The notes under the pieces: generated by a model
Databases searched by the model: none
What the model saw: the letters and a program-made list of their open reading frames with translations, nothing else
Told to the model about the DNA's origin: nothing
Shown here: positions 25,061 to 35,775 of the stretch, one piece after another
How the letters are laid out: every line of letters starts with the position of its first letter
Position numbering within the stretch: the first letter of the stretch is position 1
NCBI GenBank assembly: GCA_036417435.1
Contig: CM070901.1
Location: forward strand, 8,964,001 to 9,028,000
Direction: 5' to 3'
DNA: 64,000 nt
Origin: Inia geoffrensis
Taxonomy: Eukaryota > Chordata > Mammalia > Artiodactyla > Iniidae
Translations under genes and position numbers: made by a program

Positions 25061-25677
25061 AATTTAGGGTTTCAGGCACTCTTCTCGCCCTGTCATAACC
25101 TACGATGTAGGGAAGCCTGCTTTGCCCTCTTCAAATCTATAGATTCTCTTTCTAGCTCTGTCTGATGTTTCTCTTTCTCTGGGTCTCTGTATCCCAGCCC
25201 TCTGCTCTCCTTCCTCGGGCCCTTTGGAGGGATGCTTTTTCTCCTGGAGCTCATCCAAACCCGTGCACAGGTAGGGGCATCAACTCAAGTAGTTGTGCTC
25301 TCCTGTGGCTCTGGGACCTGAGTGGAGGGCCCTTCAGGAGGCCCAGCAAACCTGCTAACATCCTGGCCGGTTCCAGCACTTGAACCCTGTCTTCTGCGGC
25401 TCCAAACCACGCTGGGTTGCAACACACCTCCACAGCCACATGGGGCCCGCCAGTCAAGACAATAAGAGCTGCCACCGTAGCCCGTTTAACTAGCTCTTCG
25501 TCTTGCACGTAGAGCCCACTGCCTCCCTGGAGCCCCCTCCTGGAGTGGTACTCAGCACACCTTAGACCCCAAGTGATATTCAGTGGTAAATGCGTGGGTA
25601 CACCACTCTCTCACTGCGGCTGACCTACCTCACCTTCCCACCTCCCTCCTCAGCTCAGTTCCCCTCATCCTTCATTA
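25061..25677. other. Unassigned sequence
   Basis: GC-moderate, no recognisable gene. Opposite-strand frames near 25165-25508 overlap each other and show no family resemblance. Confidence 0.4.
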
Positions 25678-26680
25678 CAGTAAGTCCCCTACATATGAAC
25701 CTTCGAGCTGAGAACTTTAGAAGATGCGAATGTGCGTTCGCATGTCCAGTCATGTAAGTTAGTTCACGTGTCTGGCATACGTTGTCACCTGTGTGCATCC
25801 TCTCAAGTGGTTGTGCTTTTGTGTATTTTACTGTACAGTACTGTAGAGAGTACAGCAGTACAGTATCTTTATTGCAAGCCCAGGATGTCGGGAAGAAAGA
25901 GGGAAGAGAGAATTGAATCGAGCAAGGAACCAGAACTTGTGCCATCAACATCTGGTGAGAGTGAAATTGCAGTTTGCCCTCCGTCTCTTTTTTAAAAAAT
26001 TTTATTGGAAATACATTTCTGTTTTTTTTTTAATTTATTTTTGGCTGCGTTGGGTCTTCGTTGCTGTGCGTGGGCTTTCTTTTTAGTTGCGGTGAGCGGG
26101 GGCTACTCTTCATTGCGGTGCACAGGCCTCTCACTGCGGTGTCCTATCTCGTCTGGGAGCATCAGCTCTAGGTGCGCGGGCTCTAGAGCGCAGGCTCAGT
26201 AGTTGTGGCGCACGGGCCTAGCTGCTCTGCAGCATGTGGGATCTTCCTGAACCAGGGCTCAAACCCGTGTCCCCTGCATTGGCAGGTGGATCCCTAGCCA
26301 CGGTGCCACCAGGGAAGCCCGCCCTCCGTCTCCTATTGCTGAGGATCCTTCAGCTCTACTGTCTCCCACCTCCTCTCCCTCCTCCAGTCAGGAACTCTTC
26401 TTGCCTGTTCACTCGATGCCAGCCCCTGGATGCCAGCTGTTGTACGGTACTTCTGTACTTTTCAAGGTACTGTACTGTAAGATTAAAAGTGTTTTCTTTA
26501 TTTTTTGTTTGTTTTTATGTATTATTTGTGCGAAAAGTATTATAAAACTATTACAGTACAGTACTACATAGCCGATTGTGTTAGTTGGGTACTTAGGCTA
26601 ACTTTGCCGGACTTATGAACAATTTGGACTTACGAATGTGCTCTCTGAATGGAACTCGTCCGTATGTAGGGGACTTACTG
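25678..26680 (-). mobile_element. Tigger-like DNA transposon carrying a SINE
   Basis: Terminal inverted repeats CAGTAAGTCCCCTACATA and the complement TATGTAGGGGACTTACTG are flanked by TA (25676-25677, 26681-26682). It is the same family as 21611-22068 in opposite orientation, with more interior retained. A SINE occupies 25988-26320, so the element itself is about 660 bp. A plus-strand frame around 25860-25975 (SSKEPELVPSTSGESEIA) looks like the end of a degenerate Tigger/pogo-type transposase. That assignment is an inference. Confidence 0.88.
25988..26320 (-). repeat. CHR-type SINE, long form, nested, perfect TSD
   Basis: Minus-strand long CHR SINE (TTTGGCTGCGTTGGGTCTTC at the left, GCCACCAGGGAAGCCC at the right). 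Flanked by an exact 12-bp repeat GCCCTCCGTCTC at 25976-25987 and 26321-26332. It must be younger than the host transposon. Confidence 0.96.
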
Positions 26681-26730
26681 TATAATCAGTCTCTGTCTAC
26701 ACCTCTTGCTCCGTGACCTCTTTCCCCCTC

Positions 26731-27328
26731 TGTATTAGTTTTCTCTTCCTTTTTTAAAAATTTTTATTGGAGTATAGTTGACTTACAATGTTGTGTTAGT
26801 TTTAGGTGTATAGGAAAGTGAATCAGTTATACATACACATATATAGTTTTCTATGCTGCAGTAACAAATTCTCACAGACTTAGCGGCTCAGAACAGCACC
26901 TATTTGGTATCACACAGTTTCCAAGGGTCGGGAGTCCAATTAGCCCTCAGCCAAGTCCTCTCTTGGGGCCTCACAACTCTGCAACCAGGCAAGAATCGGC
27001 CGGAGGCTGCATTCTGAATCCTCTTCCAAACCCACACAGAGTTCATCTCTGGCGGCTGCAGGGCTCAGGGTGCTTTGCTTCCCAAAAGCCAGCGGGAGAG
27101 CCCTTCTGAGTTCACCGAAGGCCTAACCCATCTCGGGAGGCTTGCTGGAGGAGCTTGGCTCACCTGGGATAATCTCCTTTGACGAACTCTAAGTATCTGA
27201 TTAGGGACCTGCACAGTCTCTTCGTCTTTGCTGCATAACATAACGTAACCGTCACATCGTCACATCCACTGGCCCTGCCCACGCCAGGGACCGGGAATCT
27301 CAGCGGCTGTCTTATTCTGTCCATCACA
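26731..27328 (-). repeat. MaLR-type (MLT1-like) LTR interrupted by L1
   Basis: Minus-strand copy: TGTATTAGTTTTCT at the left (split by an L1), GCTGCAGTAACAAATTCTCA, GGATAATCTCCTTTGACGAA, and TTATTCTGTCCATCACA at the right, the complement of the usual LTR start. It is the same family type as 21174-21573 but inverted, with no internal retroviral region. Confidence 0.8.
26745..26843 (-). mobile_element. Very short L1 3' insertion
   Basis: A minus-strand L1 terminus of only about 100 bp (TTTTATTGGAGTATAGTTGA through GTGAATCAGTTATACATAC). It lies inside an MLT1-like LTR, flanked by the 9-bp repeat TAGTTTTCT at 26736-26744 and 26844-26852. Confidence 0.85.
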
Positions 27329-27451
27329 CTGTCTGTTGTACACATCCTCCAAAACACCAAGCCCGGTTACAGCTAACACTTTACCTGAATGTATATATTG
27401 GCGTGGGTGAGAAAAACACACAAACATTCTGACCGACCTCACTTTACATTC

Positions 27452-27533
27452 TTTTTTTTTTTTTGGAAGTATAATTGATTTACCATGTTGTGGTGGTGTG
27501 TTAATTTCTGCTGTACAGCAAAGTGATTCAGTT

Positions 27534-27569
<36 letters not shown>

Positions 27570-27706
27570 TCCTTCTCATATTCTTTTCCATTATGGTTTT
27601 TCACAGGATATTGAATATACTTCCCTGTGCTATACAGTAGGACCTTGTTGTTTATCCATCCTATATATAATAGTTTGCATCTGCTAATCCCAAACTCCCA
27701 GTCTAC
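27452..27706 (-). mobile_element. L1 3' end with (TA)n
   Basis: Minus-strand L1 3' UTR (GAAGTATAATTGATTTACCA, GGATATTGAATATACTTCCC). A (TA)n microsatellite of about 30 bp lies at 27537-27566. Confidence 0.88.
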
Positions 27707-28059
27707 CACTTTACGTTCTCAACCACAAGCTTAACACTCAGTTCACTTGGGCCCTTTGGGGTTTCCAGCTCACCCATCTGTTTGTTCTCTTCCTTCTCTT
27801 TATGAAGTCTCTCCTCTAAGATGCTCCTACCCTCCTGACTGCTTTTGAAAGTGAACGTTTGGAAGGTAGTGCCAGATGACGTTCCCACACTCCTGTCACC
27901 CGTCTCCCACCTCCCCTGCGTCTGCGCCCACACCCCTGCTTTCCTGTCCATTGTGTTGGGTGAGCCGTATACACGTGATCACAAGCCAACCCTCCCTGAT
28001 GTGCCCTAGACCCCCCTCCCCTCGCCTGCTTAGGGACAGAGCTCCTGTAATTGTCTCCT

Positions 28060-28470
28060 TCTTAGTCTCCATCATTCAGTCTTCCTACTGTAAGGGTCAT
28101 TCCTCATTTCTTCCATCTTAAGAACATCCCTTTCATGACCCCAGCTACAGCCTTGATTCTCTTCCCCTTCTCAGAAGCACTCCTTAAGAGTTGTCTGTGG
28201 TGGATCTGTCTCACAGTGCTGTCTACACCTGCTTTTCTCCATTCTCTCTGGAATCCATTTCAATCAGGTATTGCCTCCGCCATTCCCTAGTCACAGCTCT
28301 TGCCAAAGTCATAAATGGCCTCCTTTTTGCCAAACCCAGTGGTCAGTTCTCACTCCTTATCTCCCTGAAGCATTTCACACTGCTGAGCACATGCTCCTTC
28401 CTGAAACTCTTTACCTGGTTTCTGGAATACCACCCTCCATTGCTTTTTCTGTTTCATGATGTAGTATTAT
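28060..28470 (+). mobile_element. L2 ORF2 fragment
   Basis: The plus-strand reading gives a decayed reverse-transcriptase-like stretch, ALAKVINGLLFAKPSGQFS followed by a LLSTCSFLKLF-like segment. This is the pattern of L2/CR1 polymerases upstream of their conserved core. It is too short and altered to be functional. Assignment rests on memory of the L2 protein pattern. Confidence 0.65.
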
Positions 28471-28484
28471 ATCCAATAGTTAAA

Positions 28485-28710
28485 TGTAGGAAGGCAAGGT
28501 GCAAGAGAGTGTGTACACAGTGCTAGTATTTGTGTAAAAAATGATGTATGTGCTTGTATAGGCAGAAAATGTACCTGTGAGGAAACACAAGAACATTGGT
28601 TGCTTCTAAGACAGGGAATCTCAGTGGCTGGGGACAAGATTTAGGTCCTTTTGTATCTTTTGTCTTTTTTGCCGTGTGAAGATATTCAAAATAAATGAAA
28701 TTAAAAGCAC
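28485..28710 (+). repeat. Ancient repeat, family not named
   Basis: TTTGTGTAAAAAATGATGTA, GGTTGCTTCTAAGACAGGGA and a TTTGTATCTTTTGTC terminus resemble an old interspersed element. A short A-rich end follows at 28690-28710. Confidence 0.45.
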
Positions 28711-29159
28711 ACAAACCAACTCATAGGAATCGGTCAGTTGGGTTATGGCAGAAGTGGTGGCCAGCTTGCAGATGCCAAGTGTCTGGGGCCGTCAGCCTCT
28801 TTGCTGGAGTCACTAGGTGGCTATGGCTCTCTGGTCTCTGAATGATGGCACTAAGATTTCTGGTGTGGCACGCACTTCTGGCAACAGGGCCAACTAGACA
28901 ATTAAATTTTTTAGTAAAACTATGTCAAAGGGAAATAGTTCATGAATTCCTTTTTGGCCTGTGGGAAAAAGACCGAGAACAAGGCAGAATTGCATGAAGC
29001 AAGAGGTGGTCGTGAACTTGATGTGTTCCTCAGATTGTTGTAATACCAGAGAAATGGGAAGAGGAGGAAAAAAGAATCCACCTTAGAAGGGAAAAGAAGA
29101 TAGAACAGCTTGATTAAGATACAACTGAAAGGAACCTTGAGGGTATATTAATTTTTAAA
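28711..29159. other. Unassigned sequence
   Basis: No gene or named repeat recognised. Confidence 0.4.
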
Positions 29160-29337
29160 AAAATTATTATTATTTTTTAAGTCTTTATTGAGTCTGTCAC
29201 AATATGGCTTCTGTTTTATGTTTCGTTTTTTTTGGCCGGAGGCATGTGGGATCTTAGCTCCCCAACCAGGGATCAAACCCTCACCCCCTGCATTGAAAGG
29301 CGAAGTCTTAACCATTGGACTGCCAGGGAAGTCCCAC
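29160..29337 (-). repeat. CHR-type tRNA-Glu SINE, older variant
   Basis: Minus-strand copy: AAGTCTTTATTGAGTCTGTC and ATATGGCTTCTGTTTTATGT (complement of the 3' tail), CCCCAACCAGGGATCAAACC, and the GACTGCCAGGGAAGTCCC complement of the head. This tail variant differs from the short and long forms elsewhere and matches 44017-44217. Confidence 0.88.
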
Positions 29338-29997
29338 TTTTAATTAAAATTAATTTAAAATTTAATTAAAAAATTTTCAAGGAGACGGAATACATATTGC
29401 CGAAAGTTTTATTTCAGAGCTTTATAAAAGCACAGTATCATTACTATTTGTCATCTGTAAACTGTGTCGATCTCTTGTTCCTTATTTGTTCCTTATATTT
29501 AAAACGTTCTGTTTTGACTCACAAAGAGGGATACATTTAAGCTCCTCAGTATTGTGTTCTGTTATGTGGAGGTGTTAAGGCGAGTGTATGTGTGTGTGAG
29601 GGGGTGGGGACGTGGGTACTGGTCAAGACTCCTTTTTCAAAATTACAAAATGTCTAGATGAGTCATGGAAGGTTTCTTCTTACAAGGTCCTTTGAGAATC
29701 CCCACTTCCCCTTTTTCCAACCTGAATACACACTACCACAACCAGACCCTCCACGATACCCATGTGTCTGTTCCATTTTTTTGACTTGAGGGCTGTGAGA
29801 TTAAAATAGCCATTTCCTTATTTATCTAGAACCCTCTTTGCTGACCCTGGATCCTCAAGCTCTTTTAATTTGTGTTCCTTCATTCATTCATTTATCGAGG
29901 TAGCTAGGTAGGGAGGAGTTTGGGGAAATGTCAGGTTTTAATACGTAGAATGCCAGAATGCCAGGTTCAAAGCCACAGAGCTGTTAAAGCACATTCA
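29338..29997. other. Unassigned sequence
   Basis: AT-rich flank with no recognisable gene. It ends at the L1 target site. Confidence 0.4.
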
Positions 29998-30014
29998 ACT
30001 TTAGGCAGTGTTAA

Positions 30015-32526
30015 ACTACCAAGACTGAATCAGGAAGAAATAGAAAATATGAACAGACCAATCACAAACACTGAAATTGAAACTGTGATTAAAAATCTTC
30101 CAACAAAAAAAAGCCCAGGACCAGATGGCTTCACAGGCGAATTCTATCAAGCATTTAGAGAAGAGCTAACACCTATCCTTCTCAAACTCTTCCAAAACAT
30201 AGCAGAGGGAGGAACACTCCCCAATTCCTTCTATGAGGCCACCATCACCTTGATACCAAAACCAGACAAGGATGTCACAAAGAAAGAAAACTACAGGCCA
30301 ATATCACTGATGAACATAGATGCAAAAATCCTCAACAAAATACTAGCAAACAGAATCCAACAGCACATCAAAAGGATCATACACCATGATCAAGTGGGGT
30401 TTATTCCAGGAATGCAAGGATTCTTCAATATACGCAAATCTATCAATGTGATAAACCATATTAACAAATTGAAGGAGAAAAACCATATGATCATCTCAAT
30501 AGATGCAGAGAAAGCTTTTGACAAAATTCAACACCCATTTATGATAAAAACCCTACAGAAAGTAGGCATAGCGGGACCTTTCCTCAACATAATAAAGGCC
30601 ATATATGACAAACCCACAGCCAACATCATCCTCAATGGTGAAAAACTGAAAGCATTTCCACTAAGATCAGGAACAAGACAAGGTTGCCCACTCTCACCAC
30701 TCTTATTCAACATAGTTTTGGAAGTTTTAGCCACAGCAATCAGAGAAGAAAAGGAAATAAAAGGAATCCAAATCGGAAAAGAAGAAGTAAAGCTGTCACT
30801 GTTTGCAGATGACATGATACTATACATAGAGAATCCTAAAGATGCTACCAGAAAATTACTAGAGCTAATCAATGAATTTGGTAAAGTAGCAGGCTACAAA
30901 ATTAACGCACAGAAATCTCTGGCATTCCTATATACTAGTGATGAAAAATCTGAAAGTGAAATCAAGAAAACACTCCCATTTACCATTGCAACAAAAAGAA
31001 TAAAATAGCTAGGAATAAACCTACCTAGGGAGACAAAAGACCTGTATGCAGAAAATTATAAGACACTGATGAAAGAAATTAAAGACGATACAAACAGATG
31101 GAGGGATATACCATGTTCTTGGATTGGAAGAATCAACATTGTGAAAATGACTCTACTACCCAAAGCAATCTATAGATTCAATGCAATCCCTATCAAACTG
31201 CCACTGGCATTTTTCACAGAACTAGAACAAAAAATTTCACAATTTGTATGGAAGCACAAAAGACCCCGAATAGCTAAAGCAATCTTGAGAGCGAAAAACG
31301 GAGCTGGAGGAATCAGGCTCCCTGACTTCAGACTATACTACAAAGCTACAGTAATCAAGACAGTATGGTACTGGCACAAAAACAGAACGATAGATCAATG
31401 GAACAGAATAGAAAGCCCAGAGATAAACCCACGCACATATGGACACCTTATCTTTGATAAAGGTGGCAGGAATATACAGTGGAGAAAGGACAGCCTCTTC
31501 AATAAGTGGTGCTGGGAAAACTGGACAGCTACATGTAAAAGTATGAGCTTAGATCACTCCCTAACACCATACACAAAAATAAGCTCAAAATGGATTAAAG
31601 ACCTAAATGTAAGGCCAGAAACAATCAAACTTTTAGAGGAAAACATAGGGAGAACACTCTATGACATAAATCACAGCAAGATCCTTTTTGACCCACCTCC
31701 TAGAGCAATGGAAATAAAAACAAAAATAAACAAATGGGACCTAATGAAACTTCAAAGCTTTTGCACAGCAAAGGAAACCATAAACAAGACCAAAAGACAA
31801 CCCTCAGAATGGGAGAAAATATTTGCAAATGAAGCAACTGACAAAGGATTAATCTCCAAAATTTACAAGCAGCTCATGCAGCTCAATAACAAAAAAACAA
31901 ACAACCCAATCCAAAAATGGGCAGAAGACCTAAATAGACATTTCTCCAAAGAAGATATGCAGGCTGCCAACAAACACATGAAAGAATGCTCATCATCATT
32001 AAGCATTAGAGAAATGCAAATCAAAACTACAATGAGATACCATCTCACACCAGTTAGAATGGCCATCATCAAAAAATCTAGAAACAATAAATGCTGGAGA
32101 GGGTGTGGACAAAAGGGAACCCTCTTGCACTGCTGGTGGGAATGTGAATTGGTTCAGCCACTATGGAGAACAGTATGGAGGTTCCTTAAAAAACTAAAAA
32201 TAGAACTACCATATGACCCAGCAATCCCACTACTGGGCATATACCCTGAGAAAACCAAAATTGAAAAAGAGGCGTGTACCAAAATGTTCATCGCAGCTCT
32301 ATTTACAATAGCCCGGAGATGGAAACAACCAAAGTGCCCATCGTCAGATGAATGGATAAAGAAGATGTGGCACATATACACAATGGAATATTACTCAGCG
32401 TTAAAAAGAAACAAAATTGAGCTATTTGTAATGAGGTGGATAGACCTCGAGTCTGTCATACAGAGTGAAGTAAGTCAGAAAGACAAAGAGAAATACCGTA
32501 TGCTAACACATATATATGGAATTTAA
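30015..32526 (+). pseudogene. L1 ORF2 remnant (reverse transcriptase), one internal stop
   Basis: About 836 codons of ORF2, which encodes the L1 endonuclease/reverse transcriptase used for target-primed insertion. The N-terminal endonuclease is missing through 5' truncation. The RT region begins with [20 protein letters not shown] and keeps FADDM (30801-30815), the active-site YXDD-type motif in its L1 form. The cysteine-bearing C-terminal region reads [22 protein letters not shown] at 31006-31008, where L1 normally has TAC for Tyr, splits the frame; the same frame stays open from there to TAA at 32524-32526. Upstream codons from 29920 are flanking DNA, not L1. Without a promoter, ORF1 or endonuclease it cannot move autonomously. 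Confidence 0.93.
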
Positions 32527-32952
32527 GGAAAAAAAAATGTTATGAAGAACCTAGGGGTAAGACAGGAATAAAGACACAGACCTTCTGGAGAACGGACTTG
32601 AGGATATGGGGAGTGGGAGGGGTGAGCTATGGGAGGGCGAGGGAGGGGCATGGACATATATATACTAACAAACGTAAGGTAGATAGCTAATGGGAAGCAA
32701 CCGCTTGGCACAGGGATATCAGCTCGGTGCTTTGTGACTGTCTGGAGGGGTGGGATAGGGAGAGAAGGAAGGAGGGAGACGCAAGAGGGAAGAAATATGT
32801 GAACATCTGTATATATATAACTGATTCACTTTGTTATAAAGTAGAAACTGACACACCATTGTGGAGCAATTTTAACCCAATAAAGATGTAAAAAAAAAAA
32901 AAAAAAAAAAAAATAATAGGTAAAAAAAAAACAAAAACAAAAACAAAAAAAA
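30015..32952 (+). mobile_element. 5'-truncated L1 with perfect 17-bp TSD
   Basis: A young LINE-1 truncated inside ORF2. It keeps the reverse transcriptase, the C-terminal region, a 3' UTR (about 32527-32890) and a long A-rich tail that passes into AAAAAC repeats. The 17-bp direct repeat ACTTTAGGCAGTGTTAA lies at 29998-30014 and 32953-32969. The 5' UTR, ORF1 and the endonuclease part of ORF2 are absent. Confidence 0.97.
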
Positions 32953-32969
32953 ACTTTAGGCAGTGTTAA

Positions 32970-33884
32970 TACAGACCTGGGGCTGAGAATGAGGACGATG
33001 ACAGGCCCCTGTAGTCGCGTAGGCTTGGTAATACACAGGGTATGCTGTACTCTTACGAGGCTCTCTTCTGAGAAAGTGGGAGAAATTGGGAAAGAAGAGG
33101 GGAGAGCATGATACCTGCCTTCAGATATTTTAAGGGTGAGAAGAATTTAGCCTTGTAAATGCCAAGTGGTGAAATTCAGACCAAGTGTTGTAGGTGCTGG
33201 AATTCAGACCAAGGGTGGCTTGAAGTTGGGAAGAAAATTTCTTTCCAAATATTTGAATCCCCCCAGAGACAAAATTGGAGGCCTGGGGAGGGGCACACAC
33301 TGTTTCTGAAGGTTGCAGCACAGGCCGGGCAGGTTTAATTTTCAGTTGGATAATTGGAGAAGATGACATTTCCCGTGTCTTTCTTTTCCTTTTATGTTCT
33401 AGGAGAGTGTCTCTTGACTTTTTCTGAGTCTTGAATTCTTCTACGAATGTAATAAAAACCATCACCTCTCTCCCCAGAAACCAAAGCACATATGATACTA
33501 TTTCCTCCTATACTGGATAGAAAAAATAGATTTAAGGAGAACAGCTCTGCAGGAGGAACCCCTAGGTCCCCAAAGATAAGATATTGAAAACTACTGCTCT
33601 GGATTATTTCTTGTTCCCAGAGGGTTTGAATAATTAAAGGTTTCATCAGAAACTAAAGATGCTTTTTAATCATGCTTCAAGAAGTAACACTTTCCTCCAA
33701 ATTCATTTAAACAAAGCACATAGATCTTTGAAGTTAATTTGTTTTTGTGGACTTTGTAACAAATAGGTTGGAAACAATAGCAGATTAACTATCTAGTAAT
33801 TGGGAACCCTTTTGAAAAGTAGAATTCTAAAATTAGTTGAATTTAAGTGCTAACTATGTATAGATTTGTTTATAACGAACAACT
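32970..33884. other. Unassigned sequence
   Basis: No gene recognised. A 119-codon minus frame at 33130-33489 lacks recognisable motifs and overlaps another minus frame. Confidence 0.4.
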
Positions 33885-34000
33885 TCACCTATTTTCTTAC
33901 ATGGTCCTTATGAGGCAGGCAGAGTATCTACAATCCCTTCACTTTACAAATGACCAAACTGAGCTTTAGAGAACTTCATTGGGTGGCCTGAGGCCAAAAT
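33885..34000 (-). repeat. MIR-like
   Basis: Minus-strand MIR core: CCTTATGAGGCAGGCAGAG, CCCTTCACTTTACAAATGAC and CAAACTGAGCTTTAGAGAAC. Confidence 0.75.
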
Positions 34001-34019
34001 TAGAGGGAGCCTGTATCTG

Positions 34020-34293
34020 ATGAAGAGTCATTCGTAATTGGATTCAATTCCTGGTGCTGATGTGTGACCTTAGGGAAATCAACATCTCTTTACCTCAGTG
34101 CCCTCATTTGTGGAGTCAGGGTAATGGTAACACTAACCTTCCAGAAGTGCTGTCAACCTTTAAATGAGATTTATGGCCTTCGTACATATCAGTGAGGTGT
34201 GTCTAAGACATGTGTCCTGAGTTGATATATGTAAACTGCTTAGCACAAAGGCTAGTTCAGAGCAAGGCAGTGATTATTAAAAAGATAGTTAAT
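34020..34293 (+). repeat. MIR
   Basis: Plus-strand MIR: CAATTCCTGGTGCTGATGTG, TTTACCTCAGTGCCCTCATT and CTTAGCACAAAGGCTAGTTC. The next SINE starts at its 3' end. Confidence 0.7.
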
Positions 34294-34501
34294 GGGGCTT
34301 CCCTGGTGGTGCAGTGGTTGGGAGTCCGCCTACCGATGCAGGGGACACGGGTTTGTGCCCCGGTCTGGGAGGATCCCATGTGCCGCGGAGCGGCTGGGCC
34401 CGTGAGCCATGGCCGCTGAGCCTGCGCGTCCGGAGCCTGTGCTCCGCAACGGGAGAGGCCACAGGAGTGAGAGGCCCGCGTACCGCAAAAAAAAAAAAAA
34501 A
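34294..34501 (+). repeat. CHR-type SINE, short form
   Basis: GGGGCTTCCCTGGTGGTGCA head, CGTACCGC end and an A-run to 34501. Flanks AAAAAGATAGTTAAT and AAAAAGATAAAATTA may be a decayed target-site duplication. Confidence 0.95.
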
Positions 34502-35629
34502 GATAAAATTAAAACAGAAGCTAATTCTTTAGGCCTTGTATTCTGCAATGCCTTCTAGTAAAAGGAATAGTTAGTATCAGTTTTAACAAAAAAATTCAAT
34601 TTTGTGTATTACCCATAAAGATGGTCAGATGCAATGGTAAGAACAGAAAACCCACATTTGATTATTAAAATGGTTATTTATTACCAGTGTCATTTAAATG
34701 TCTGTTTTGCTTATCTAATTCTGTGTAACAAAATTCCCCCAAGTTAGTAGCATAAAGCAACCCTGTATTATACTCCTCATTTCTGTAGGTAAGGGTTTCA
34801 GGCCAGGCACCCAGGAGGTCACCTTTAGCTGCTGTATGTATAAATTTAACCATTATATGTCAAATAATTATCTGCAGGCACTGACACCTTGTGGGTACTG
34901 GACATGTACTGTCTTCGAGGCAGCAGACTTGGCTCTAGTTGTTCCTGTTGTCACCCAGTTTGGACAAGTTACTTATCCTCACTCACCGTAAATAGCCACA
35001 ACCATCGAGTAACAACCTTGAACGAATTTACAAGGCTCCTTCAAACTCATAAAAAGGCACTGATTTACTGACTTGTTTTTTTTGTTATACCCCTCTGTAA
35101 CTCCAAATACACGTGTTAAAACGCACATTTATCGAGTGTCTGTAATGTAAATGCTCGGATAGATGAAGAATGTCCCTAAAAGAAAAACTTCTGTTGAATA
35201 CTCTAGGAAGCAAAAAGAGAAAACCCCTCTTCTAAGCACAACTCTGTACGGCACTCAGACTTTTTAATATTGCAACATGCATCGTACATCTATCTACAGA
35301 ATCATAGTGCCTTATCTCCTGTGTCTCTGGGACATCATTAAAGTGCTTCATTGGTTACAATTCTGATTTTATCTATGTCCTGGGCTTCTCCATTCTTGCC
35401 CTTTTGAGGTCCTCCTCTGGTCAGTTACAGCACCTCTGGGCCCCAGCCCAAAGTCTCCTTAATGGGTAAACATTATGTTCCCATATAAGAGGGATGAGAC
35501 TGAATCTTTTGTAGGCAGCCCTGCTTGGGAAACCATCTGTTAGGGGTGGGCGTTCTGCGCTTCAGGAAAGTCCCCGAACGATACTAAATTCTATCCTTGC
35601 AGAGAGGGGTCTGCCTGCTTAGATATGTG
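34502..35629. other. Unassigned sequence
   Basis: No gene, RNA gene or named repeat recognised. Confidence 0.4.
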
Positions 35630-35775
35630 AAGAGGTTTTTATGCATCACCTTATTGAATGCTCAAACAACCTTGTCAGATGAGGAACGTGAGACATGGAA
35701 GAGCTAAGTAAGCGGCCTGAGGTGAAGAATCTAGCAAGGGGCGAGGCAGGAGCTGCCTTGACTGCTGGAGCACAG
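35630..35775 (-). repeat. MIR-like
   Basis: Minus-strand MIR order: TGCATCACCTTATTGAATGC, CAACCTTGTCAGATGAGGAA and AAGCGGCCTGAGGTGAAGA. Confidence 0.65.

Noticed and set aside
30015..32952. Active autonomous L1
   Set aside because: The 5' UTR, ORF1 and the endonuclease are absent, and ORF2 has an internal stop.
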